From Sediminibacterium ginsengisoli (GTDB taxonomy: Bacteria; Bacteroidota; Bacteroidia; Chitinophagales; Chitinophagaceae), in NCBI RefSeq assembly GCF_900167075.1, contig NZ_FUWH01000005.1, positions 62,001-126,000 of the forward strand: a DNA stretch of 64,000 nucleotides, given 5' to 3'. How positions within the stretch are numbered: position 1 is the first letter of the stretch; each line of letters starts with the position of its first letter. A program made the translations under genes and the position numbers. The notes under the pieces are model-generated. The model did not search any database. It saw only the letters and a program-made list of their open reading frames with translations, and was not told the origin of the DNA. Of the stretch, positions 51,580 to 59,437 are shown piece after piece.

Positions 51580-51625
51580 GGCCAATAGCAGTCCCCGTCT
51601 CGCTTTAGAGGGACTGCTATTGGCC
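51580..51625 (+). promoter_or_regulatory. Hairpin upstream of the radC-like gene
   Basis: GGCCAATAGCAGTCCC (51580-51595) pairs perfectly with GGGACTGCTATTGGCC (51610-51625) around a 14-base loop. It ends 23 bases before the start at 51649. The loop (CGTCTCGCTTTAGA) resembles that of the ssb hairpin (CATTCGCCTTTGA), while the stem differs. Confidence 0.75.
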
Positions 51626-51648
51626 CCTTATCATTTTAATAATAGATA

Positions 51649-52110
51649 ATGGAAAAAGTACAAGAATGGACAAAAGCAAGCCAGGTAGAATTAATTTATA
51701 AATCAGTTATTCATGCTTCCAAAAGACCAAAAATGAATGGTTCAAAGATGGTCTATGAATTCTTGCTGGAAAATTGGGATATGGGAAAAATTGAATTACA
51801 GGAACAGGCTATTGCACTACTATTAAATTATAGCAACAGGGTATTAGGCATTTATCATCTTTCGACCGGAGGAACTACCGGAACAGTTATCGACCCACGA
51901 TTGCTTTTTACCGCAGCGCTTAAAATAAATGCATCAGCCATAATTTTAGCACACAACCATCCAAGTGGAAATCTAAACCCCAGTGACAGAGATAAATATG
52001 TAACAGAAAAAATCAGAAAAGCCGGTGAAGTGCTCGACATTAAAGTATTGGATCACCTCATCATTACTGCGGAAGGCTATACGTCGTTCGCTGAAGAGGG
52101 ATATCTTTAA
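51649..52110 (+). CDS. RadC/JAB-domain metalloprotease-like protein
   Basis: A 153-residue RadC-like protein with the JAB/MPN metal site: ILAHNHPSGNLNPSDRDK (H-x-H-P-S-G...S-x-x-D) and a glutamate upstream in IELQEQ. It lacks the N-terminal helix-hairpin-helix of full RadC, as is usual for mobile-element copies. JAB proteins elsewhere remove ubiquitin-like modifiers, so a link with the PRTRC E1/C pair is possible; DNA-linked roles are equally open. A strong hairpin precedes it. Confidence 0.85.
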   Translation: MEKVQEWTKASQVELIYKSVIHASKRPKMNGSKMVYEFLLENWDMGKIELQEQAIALLLNYSNRVLGIYHLSTGGTTGTVIDPRLLFTAALKINASAIILAHNHPSGNLNPSDRDKYVTEKIRKAGEVLDIKVLDHLIITAEGYTSFAEEGYL

Positions 52111-52123
52111 AACGGGACAATTT

Positions 52124-52504
52124 TTATTTATACATCCCCAACGTCAGGAACAAAAGAAGCCAGATACCAAAAAAGGATACGCCAACGTTAAACCAGATCA
52201 CCTGTTTTTTCAAATACCTCCTGCAGGATAGAATAATGATCAGCAACATATCCTTCTGATCGCTGTGAAGCTCTGCTTCAACGGCATTTTTAAACACCCT
52301 GTTTGCATTGAATATAGAAACGCTTAAGGATATCCATCCGCCAATAAATGCTGAATAGATAATCCTGTACTCTTGTACAGTATCTATGTAATCGTTACCA
52401 AAAATCACCAGGAACGAAAGTATCACTATACTTAATGACAATATTAGTACTCGTAAGGCCTTAGACTCAGCACTTTTAATATCTTTATAATATTGGAGGC
52501 TCAT
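52124..52504 (-). CDS. Small membrane protein, unassigned
   Basis: A 126-residue protein with three hydrophobic segments (VLILSLSIVILSFLVIFG, IIYSAFIGGWISLSVSIF, VGVSFFGIWLLLFLTLG). It has a short cytoplasmic start and no family I know. It converges on the radC-like gene with a 13-base gap, and follows the bestrophin gene by 106 bases. Confidence 0.6.
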   Translation of the reverse strand: MSLQYYKDIKSAESKALRVLILSLSIVILSFLVIFGNDYIDTVQEYRIIYSAFIGGWISLSVSIFNANRVFKNAVEAELHSDQKDMLLIIILSCRRYLKKQVIWFNVGVSFFGIWLLLFLTLGMYK

Positions 52505-52610
52505 CGTTCTTTTTTTATTTGATTCTTTTTGTGCTAAAAGAAAACAAAGATTTCAACCATTGATCTTAGAATAGCATCAAACAAGTATTCAGGGACAAAA
52601 ACGAAATCAA

Positions 52611-53489
52611 TTACATTTCATAATAAAACTCACTTACCTTTCTGGGCTGCACATTCTTCTCGCCGATCATCTGAAGAATATTGATCTCAATAGTTTGCGC
52701 CAATGCAGTCATCGGCGTATCCACTGGGCCATTCTCAAATGGGTCCTGCATAATAATTGCAGTCTTTTCAATAGCGATAAACATGGCAGGAATCAGAAAA
52801 CTTAGCAGCATCTCAACAACCAATTGGGAATCATCTAACCCAAAGGGTAAAATGGCCGCAAAGATGTAGATCATCGTATGTAACAGCAAGCTATAGGATT
52901 TGGGGAACACAGTATTTTTGATACGCTCGCATTTGCCCATACTATCACAAAGACGTGCAATCGTATCATCAAGCTGCATTTGCCTGAATTCAGAAAGCTG
53001 ACCAGTTTGAACCAGCTCACTCAGCTGTTTCGCATGAAGATCAAGCAAGGCATTAGGGATATTGATGGATTCGATCCCATTTTGCCTCAGATATTCTTGC
53101 ACTTTTTCAGAAAATGGAACACGTCTTAATGACTCCCCTAAAGCATAGTTCCAAATGATCTGCCGTTCAGCAAAAGCCCTGGCAATATCCGGTTGGCCTG
53201 GCAGAAAAGTAATTACCTCTCTGATGAATGTACGTGAATCATTGACAATTCCACCCCAGACAATCCTTGCTTCCCACCAACGCTCATAAGATTGTGAGGT
53301 TCTAAATGCCAGTAACAGGGAAACCGCAGTTCCTAACAATGCTGGAATGGCCAGCGGCAATGAAATTTGTTTAACAGCAGGATGCAGATCGAACAAGCCA
53401 ATCACAACAGCAAAGGCTAACAGTAAGAGTATTTGAAATTTAATTTGCCGTAAAAAATAAAAAAGGGAAATTCTTCTATTTAAAAGCAT
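52611..53489 (-). CDS. Bestrophin family anion-channel-like protein
   Basis: A 292-residue membrane protein of the bestrophin/UPF0187 family. LLLAFRTSQSYERWWEARIVWGGIVNDSR near residue 60 is the family hallmark, followed by IIWNYALGESLRR, KSYSLLLHTMIYIFAAILPFGLDD and the DPFENGPVDTPM motif at 245. Such proteins form pentameric channels for chloride or other anions. It follows the metal operon but is separated from it by a hairpin. Confidence 0.88.
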   Translation of the reverse strand: MLLNRRISLFYFLRQIKFQILLLLAFAVVIGLFDLHPAVKQISLPLAIPALLGTAVSLLLAFRTSQSYERWWEARIVWGGIVNDSRTFIREVITFLPGQPDIARAFAERQIIWNYALGESLRRVPFSEKVQEYLRQNGIESINIPNALLDLHAKQLSELVQTGQLSEFRQMQLDDTIARLCDSMGKCERIKNTVFPKSYSLLLHTMIYIFAAILPFGLDDSQLVVEMLLSFLIPAMFIAIEKTAIIMQDPFENGPVDTPMTALAQTIEINILQMIGEKNVQPRKVSEFYYEM

Positions 53490-53622
53490 ATAGCGTCATT
53501 AAAATCAAAAATTTATTTACGTATTAATTTAATCTTTATAAGAAACATGTCAAAAAAAACTGATTGTACATTGATAATTAACCTTTTATCATTACCAATT
53601 TACACTGTCTGAACTTAAAGGA

Positions 53623-53645
53623 AATGCGGGTGGTTAGCCCGCATT
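53623..53645 (-). terminator. Terminator of the metal-resistance operon
   Basis: AATGCGGG (53623-53630) pairs with CCCGCATT (53638-53645), loop of 7, located 24 bases past the stop of the P-type ATPase gene. On the minus strand TTTCCTTT follows, a weak U-tract. Confidence 0.6.
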
Positions 53646-53668
53646 CTTCCTGATCACCCAAATCGAAA

Positions 53669-55714
53669 TTAAACTGCATCTTCAAATTTTATCCTTTGTA
53701 TCCTTACAGCGTTAAGGATCGCAACCAATGAAACGCCTACATCAGCAATAACGGCTTCCCACAAGGTTGCAACTCCTCCGGCTCCCAGGATCAGTACAAT
53801 CGCTTTTACGGTCATTGCCAGAATAATGTTCTGCCAGACGATCTTCCTGGTTATTTTGCCAACTTTGACAGCAACAACCATCCGCATGGGCTGGTCATTC
53901 TGAATCACCACATCTGCAGTTTCAATAGTTGCATCACTACCCAATCCTCCCATGGCAATACCAGCATCTGCCAATGCCACTACTGGTGCATCATTAACAC
54001 CATCACCAGCAAATGCTATGCTCCTGCCCTGATCTTTTAATGCCTGTACTTTTGAAACCTTATCTTCCGGCAGAAGATCGCCATAGGCTTCGTCTATACC
54101 GATTTGCTTTGCAACATTATCTACTACAGCCTGCTTATCACCAGAAAGCATCACCGTTTTTATATTCAGCGCATGCATGGCCTTAATGGCAGCTGCAGCA
54201 TCTTCCTTAATCTCATCCGCTATGGTAATGTAACCGGCATATTTACCATCAACGCCAATTGTAACAATGGTATCTGTAACTTTTTCAATTTCGGCCGGAT
54301 AGCTGATATTAAATTTCTTAAGTAGTTTCACATTACCCGCCAATAGTTCCTTTCCATCAACTTTACCTTTTAACCCGTGACCGGCTATTTCTTCAACATC
54401 CGTGGCCTTGCCTACCTCGCCCTTCTCCTTGGCATAATCTGTGATTGCTTTAGCTACCGGATGTGTTGAATTGGCTTCAATTGCTGCCGCTAGCTTTACC
54501 AGTTCATCTTCTGACCTATCTTGCGGTTGAACCTTCTGTACTTTGAATACACCTTTAGTAAGTGTCCCGGTTTTATCCATCACAATCGTATTGACCTTAG
54601 TCATGACGTCTAAGAAATTGCCACCCTTAAACAGGATACCTTGTCTGGATGCAAGACCAATTCCACCAAAATAGCCAAGCGGAATAGAAACCACTAGCGC
54701 ACACGGACAACTGATTACCAGGAATACCAATGCCCGGTAAAGCCAGGTCTGAAAATCATAGTTGTCCACAAAAAAATAAGGAACGAGACAAAGCCCAAGC
54801 GCCAACACAAAGACAATAGGTGTGTAAACCTTGGCAAACCTGGAAATAAACAACTGGGTCTGCGATTTACGAGCAGTGGCATCCTGAACCAGTTCAAGAA
54901 TGCGACTTAATTTACTGTCCTTGAATAATGCTGTCACCTTAATTTCCGAGACACTATTCAGATTGATCATCCCAGCCAATGCGGCTTCACCCTTGTACTT
55001 AGTGTCCGGCTTACTTTCCCCAGTTAATGCAGCGGTATTAAATGATGCACTTTCAGATAAAAGTTCACCATCCAATGCAACTTTTTCACCCGGCTTCGCC
55101 TGGATCGTTTCACCGATTTCAACCTTTTCGGGTTTCTCCTCCACGGCATTCCCGTTACGAATGACAGTAACCTTATCCGGGCGAACATCCAGCAATGCTT
55201 TAATACTTTTTTTGGCATTGGCAACGGCTACATCCTGAAACCATTCACCGATACAATAAAACACCATTACAGCAACACCCTCACTATAAGATCCGATAAA
55301 AAAAGCACCAATGGTAGCAACAGACATCAAAAAGAACTCATTGAAAAAATCTGCTCTCTTTGCTTTGCGCCATGCCATATCCAACACGCGCCAACCCGCC
55401 AGTACGTATGCAACAAGATTAATAGCAAAATCAACCCATTTGGTAGGTTCATACTGAAATGCATACTTTAAAACCAACATAATTGTCAGGATCCCCAGAG
55501 ACAATAACAAATCCCAATGCGACTTCCAGCCTGTCCTTTCTTTACCTCCATGATCATGTCCATCGTCACTACTATGCCCTTCATGATCATGCCCATCATC
55601 TTCATTATGTTCCTGCCCTTTCGCCCTGGGGATCTCTGACATGTTTTTTACAGCCGCCTGTGGAAGCTCCTCTTTATTCAGATCGTCTTCATTAGTGGAA
55701 AAATCTTTTGTCAT
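53669..55714 (-). CDS. Zn/Cd/Pb-type P1B ATPase (ZntA/CadA-like)
   Basis: A 681-residue pump with intact motifs: TGES (231-234), CPC (336-338), DKTGT (380-384), THPVAKA and AGDGVNDAP. The N-terminus has no CxxC domain but a histidine- and acid-rich stretch (GHDHEGHSSDDGHDHGG, residues 41-57) that should bind Zn or similar ions. It exports divalent soft metals from the cytoplasm. It is the last gene of a minus-strand operon that begins with the CusA fusion. Compare the altered homologue at 47339. Confidence 0.92.
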   Translation of the reverse strand: MTKDFSTNEDDLNKEELPQAAVKNMSEIPRAKGQEHNEDDGHDHEGHSSDDGHDHGGKERTGWKSHWDLLLSLGILTIMLVLKYAFQYEPTKWVDFAINLVAYVLAGWRVLDMAWRKAKRADFFNEFFLMSVATIGAFFIGSYSEGVAVMVFYCIGEWFQDVAVANAKKSIKALLDVRPDKVTVIRNGNAVEEKPEKVEIGETIQAKPGEKVALDGELLSESASFNTAALTGESKPDTKYKGEAALAGMINLNSVSEIKVTALFKDSKLSRILELVQDATARKSQTQLFISRFAKVYTPIVFVLALGLCLVPYFFVDNYDFQTWLYRALVFLVISCPCALVVSIPLGYFGGIGLASRQGILFKGGNFLDVMTKVNTIVMDKTGTLTKGVFKVQKVQPQDRSEDELVKLAAAIEANSTHPVAKAITDYAKEKGEVGKATDVEEIAGHGLKGKVDGKELLAGNVKLLKKFNISYPAEIEKVTDTIVTIGVDGKYAGYITIADEIKEDAAAAIKAMHALNIKTVMLSGDKQAVVDNVAKQIGIDEAYGDLLPEDKVSKVQALKDQGRSIAFAGDGVNDAPVVALADAGIAMGGLGSDATIETADVVIQNDQPMRMVVAVKVGKITRKIVWQNIILAMTVKAIVLILGAGGVATLWEAVIADVGVSLVAILNAVRIQRIKFEDAV

Positions 55715-55724
55715 AGTATAAGTT

Positions 55725-56339
55725 TTAAAAAATAAAAAACGACAATATCCCAGATAAAATAAGTGTCACACCCGTAATTATCCCAGCATTATGTTCAAGT
55801 TTATGCCGGTTAAGTTTCAATAGTTTGTTATAGGCTTGTGTAACAAGCAACGTCATTCCTATTACAGTAGACACGACATACACAACGGCTATTATAAGCA
55901 CGAGCCATACCGATTGCGTTCCTGCCATCAGGAAATAAGCTTCAATTTCAATACACGGCGAAAAAAACATTGCCAAAAGCAGTATAAACACAATACGCTT
56001 CTTAGAATAAACTTTCTGTGGTATGTCTGAAAGCTTAAAGTGACTATGCCTATGATGGCGATAAATAAACACACACCCTAAAATGATAAAGATTACAGGT
56101 GCAGCATAATGAGAAAAAGTACTGATCCGCTGAGCCATTGACTTTCCTATCATACCAACAAACAATCCGATCAATACCGTACTAAGGCAATGCGCCAATG
56201 CCGCATAAAATGTCACTTTAGTCGTCTTTGCAGTGCTCCAGTAATCTCGTTTAGCAATAGCAATAATTGGAACCCAGTGACTGGGAATTAGGGCGTGAAG
56301 AATACTTATCAATAAACTACCTAAAACAATACTGTACAT
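55725..56339 (-). CDS. Polytopic membrane protein of the metal cluster, possibly an exporter
   Basis: A 204-residue protein with about six membrane spans, histidine-rich HRHSHFK in the central loop, and the elements SILHALIPSHWVPI near the start and FFSPCIEIEAYF later. These remind of NicO/RcnA or LysE-type transporters, where a histidine loop and P-C motif are found, but the match is only partial. It lies 10 bases before the ATPase gene. It may move a metal ion. Confidence 0.55.
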   Translation of the reverse strand: MYSIVLGSLLISILHALIPSHWVPIIAIAKRDYWSTAKTTKVTFYAALAHCLSTVLIGLFVGMIGKSMAQRISTFSHYAAPVIFIILGCVFIYRHHRHSHFKLSDIPQKVYSKKRIVFILLLAMFFSPCIEIEAYFLMAGTQSVWLVLIIAVVYVVSTVIGMTLLVTQAYNKLLKLNRHKLEHNAGIITGVTLILSGILSFFIF

Positions 56340-56377
56340 AAATAGAAATAGTTTTCGGTTCAGTCGTCATACAGCAA

Positions 56378-57055
56378 TCAATTATTCATACCTGCCAGAG
56401 CATTTATTGTTAAGGCAACTATGATTGTATTAAACAGAAATGACAGCAAACTATGCATCAAAACAAAACGCCGGATTGCGCGGGAATTCACCTGAACATC
56501 AGAAACCTGGAATGTCATACCAATAACAAATGAAAAATAGGCAAAGTCCACATAATCTGGCTGCGACTTGGAAGGAAACGTAATTCCACCCACATTACTG
56601 CCTGTTGCAAGTGAATTATGATCATGGTACAAATGTGCATAACGAATAGTAAAAATGGTATGCAACAATAGCCATGAAAACAAAACAGGCGAAAGTCTTA
56701 AGGCTAGGTAACCAAATTTACCCATGTTTGATTCAGCCTGGTTCGTCAGAAGCAGAACTGCCGCAAACACGCTAACACAGAGGGCGACTAAAACAATGGT
56801 AAAAATCATTTTTAGACCTTCATCCTGAACTGCTACAACATCACATAATTCCCTTTCGTTGGTGGCAAAAAACAGCGTCCAGCTAAAAGCCATCATCAGT
56901 AAACAAAAAACATCCCAACTAAGGATGATCCTGCACTTATTTTCAATATCAAATGATTTCAAAAGAAAGGAAAATACAAGAGATATTGTCACAGATATCA
57001 GCAACTTGGTAAGACCACTCGTATGTTTTAGTATGCTATGTTTGACCTTCTTCAT
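56378..57055 (-). CDS. DUF1345 membrane protein
   Basis: A 225-residue protein with about six membrane spans. DFAYFSFVIGMTFQVSDVQVNSRAIRR near residue 167 is the hallmark of DUF1345, and TIFTIRYAHLYH (about residue 130) is the preceding conserved part. The function is unknown; the family often sits in metal clusters in Bacteroidota. Confidence 0.85.
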   Translation of the reverse strand: MKKVKHSILKHTSGLTKLLISVTISLVFSFLLKSFDIENKCRIILSWDVFCLLMMAFSWTLFFATNERELCDVVAVQDEGLKMIFTIVLVALCVSVFAAVLLLTNQAESNMGKFGYLALRLSPVLFSWLLLHTIFTIRYAHLYHDHNSLATGSNVGGITFPSKSQPDYVDFAYFSFVIGMTFQVSDVQVNSRAIRRFVLMHSLLSFLFNTIIVALTINALAGMNN

Positions 57056-57070
57056 GATTTTGTGAACTTC

Positions 57071-57712
57071 TCAGTTATTAGGGTTTATGATGTTAAAATA
57101 AGCAGACAACTTCCCCTCAATATCTTCTCTACTTTTGACTAACAGCGAGTCATGCGCCCAGTTGCTTTTACCAATTTTCATGTGATAGAAAACCTCGTTT
57201 GGCATTAAAAACTTAGAAAGTTCAGGTTGCTTGTTTGACTGGAGTAATGCCTCCAAATGCTGCAATGTATTACCTGCTAACCCAAAGACAGTGACATAAG
57301 AATAATTGTCCCCGAATGTGTCTTCGGGTAGGTCGCACAAAGACAGTAAAGATTCTAGTCCAAATAACTGACTTATGCCACCAATGAATTCATGCGCGCT
57401 CATGAAACCATGATCCACACCAAGACCGTTCTTATCACTGGAAAGTAGCAAGTACTTCCAATCAGTGGTTATAGATGCCTTTAGAAAAGGCACATCCAAC
57501 AGCGATGGACTTTTACGAATCAAAATATACTTGTTCAGGTTTTCCGTTAAGAATTCTCCGAGACCTAAAAAAGCATGCAACTTCTGTTTATACAAAATTT
57601 CCTGGGCCTTTGACTGGGTTATTTCTTCAGTTTTTGAAAAAGGACTAACGTGGATATAATGAAATATCCCATGAACTACCTGCTTCTTGAATATAATATC
57701 CTGCATATCCAT
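57071..57712 (-). CDS. Hypothetical protein of the metal cluster
   Basis: A 213-residue soluble protein that I do not recognise. It begins MDMQDIIFKKQVVHGIFHYIHVSPF and has a later HEFIGGISQLFG segment. It sits between the mgtC and DUF1345 genes with short gaps (4 and 15 bases), so it is clearly part of the operon. Confidence 0.65.
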   Translation of the reverse strand: MDMQDIIFKKQVVHGIFHYIHVSPFSKTEEITQSKAQEILYKQKLHAFLGLGEFLTENLNKYILIRKSPSLLDVPFLKASITTDWKYLLLSSDKNGLGVDHGFMSAHEFIGGISQLFGLESLLSLCDLPEDTFGDNYSYVTVFGLAGNTLQHLEALLQSNKQPELSKFLMPNEVFYHMKIGKSNWAHDSLLVKSREDIEGKLSAYFNIINPNN

Positions 57713-57716
57713 TTTT

Positions 57717-58202
57717 CTAATTTGTTATATCTGAATCGTTTTTCGAAGTTGGTTTTTCAGCAATCCCCTTCTTCCATTTGACATACCAACGCTGATGATG
57801 GAGAGACAACAGAAAATACAATGCACAGGCACCGGCAACAGCGATGATAAACATATTCAAACCAACAGCAACCCCCACGGCGCTTGTGCACCAGAGGGTT
57901 GCTGCAGTCGTTAAACCATGAGATGTTTTAGACGCATGGTTCTGATAGATTATTCCTGCTCCAAGAAATCCAACCCCAGTTATAATATTGGCGATGATCC
58001 TGGAAACAGCTGCCGGATCATTGATAATATGGTTCGCGATTGCAGTAAACAACGTAGCGCCTACACAGACCGCTGCATAAGTACGAATACCTGCATCTGC
58101 CCCATGTTTTTCCCTGTCATACCCAATAAATGAACCCAGCAGAAAGGCTACCAGAAGTTTCACAATAATGATAAGCTCAAAAGCCATGTCTATTGTTTTC
58201 AT
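57717..58202 (-). CDS. MgtC/SapB family membrane protein
   Basis: A 161-residue protein with the MgtC hallmark LLGSFIGYDREKHGADAGIRTYAAVCVGATLF and GVGFLGAGIIYQ, plus four or five spans. It lacks the C-terminal regulatory domain of full-length MgtC. MgtC proteins affect ion homeostasis and ATP-synthase activity in other bacteria; the role here is unknown. Confidence 0.9.
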   Translation of the reverse strand: MKTIDMAFELIIIVKLLVAFLLGSFIGYDREKHGADAGIRTYAAVCVGATLFTAIANHIINDPAAVSRIIANIITGVGFLGAGIIYQNHASKTSHGLTTAATLWCTSAVGVAVGLNMFIIAVAGACALYFLLSLHHQRWYVKWKKGIAEKPTSKNDSDITN

Positions 58203-58234
58203 TGTATGGATATTTAATTGGTTACAGGTGTGAT

Positions 58235-59425
58235 TTAATGACCTTCCTCTTCTGAATTATTCATTTTTGAAAGCAAATCATACGCTCCCTTTATTACGAC
58301 CTTGCTTTTGAAATCAAATTTTTCCGGAAGAATTACAGCAGTAAAGCCGTTTTCAGTTACACCGGTACCTACTTCCACTCTGACAAACGAATGATGCTTT
58401 TCTCCACTCGTTGCCGTTTTCTTCACATCATTTTCATCCGGGGCTGATTCTAAAAAGATATAATGCTTACCGCCGGAAGGAACTACTGCCTCCTGCGGCA
58501 AAGCTGGGGTTGAGGATGTACCTATTTCTACTATTGCATTAATAAACATCCCAGGCAACATATTGGGAGTGAGTGCTTCTATTTTTGCATGAACCTCAAC
58601 TGTTCGATCTGTATCTATATCCTTTCCAATGAGAAAAACCCTGGCAATACGCTCTACACTATCTCCAGTTGCCCTGAAACGTACCTTTTGACCAATCTTT
58701 AAATTAGGCAAATCTTTCTCAAAAACCTTCACGCGGATCATAATGTTCCGGGTATTTGCCATATCAGCCAGAAGCTCATTCGAACCTACAAATTTTCCAA
58801 CGTTTGAGAAAACATGGGTAATATAACCACTGGTTGGTGCATGGATTTTAGTAACCGAAGTAAAATTACCAGCCTTGACACTTGCCGGGTTGATATTCAT
58901 AATTCTCAACTTGGCCTTTAATCCTTCAAGCCTAGCATTCATTGAGTTATATTCACTGGTTGCCCTTTGAAGTGATTTGCGGGCTGCAATATTTTCTTTA
59001 ACCAGGTCTTCCTGGCGTGATAGATCCTGTTGCAGAAATGTAATCTGACTGCTGGTTTCCATATAATCTTGCTGAACCTGCACAAATTCCGGATTTTCAA
59101 GCGTCGCAATTTCCTGTCCCTTAGTTACATACTTCCCCTCAATTACATTCGTACTTCTGATTATTCCACCATAAGGCGCGGTTATACTAACGAAATCCTG
59201 AGGAGGTACATCAATCGTTCCGGAAGCCTTAATATAGTTACTGAGGTTGGTTGTGCTGACATTGCCAAACTTTACTCCTACAGTCTGAAACTGCTCATCT
59301 GTAAACTCCACCAGATCAGGGTTATGTTCTTCCACTTTAGCTTCAGAAGTTTCCTCCTTTTCAGAAGAACAGGCAGTTAAAATAAGCGATAATGCCAGAG
59401 GTAATACATAAAATATCTTACGCAT
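58235..59425 (-). CDS. CusB/CzcB-type periplasmic adaptor of RND efflux
   Basis: A 396-residue lipoprotein. The signal peptide ends in the lipobox LTAC at about residue 19. Barrel-sandwich halves (VSITAPYGGIIRSTNVIEGKYVTKGQEIATLENPEFVQVQQDY and KIHAPTSGYITHVFSNVGKFV) flank a coiled-coil hairpin, and a beta-barrel (VRFRATGDSVERIARVFLIGKDID) follows, as in CusB. It connects the RND pump with the outer-membrane duct. It lies 12 bases after the CusA fusion. Confidence 0.92.
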   Translation of the reverse strand: MRKIFYVLPLALSLILTACSSEKEETSEAKVEEHNPDLVEFTDEQFQTVGVKFGNVSTTNLSNYIKASGTIDVPPQDFVSITAPYGGIIRSTNVIEGKYVTKGQEIATLENPEFVQVQQDYMETSSQITFLQQDLSRQEDLVKENIAARKSLQRATSEYNSMNARLEGLKAKLRIMNINPASVKAGNFTSVTKIHAPTSGYITHVFSNVGKFVGSNELLADMANTRNIMIRVKVFEKDLPNLKIGQKVRFRATGDSVERIARVFLIGKDIDTDRTVEVHAKIEALTPNMLPGMFINAIVEIGTSSTPALPQEAVVPSGGKHYIFLESAPDENDVKKTATSGEKHHSFVRVEVGTGVTENGFTAVILPEKFDFKSKVVIKGAYDLLSKMNNSEEEGH

Positions 59426-59437
59426 TTTAATTAAATT

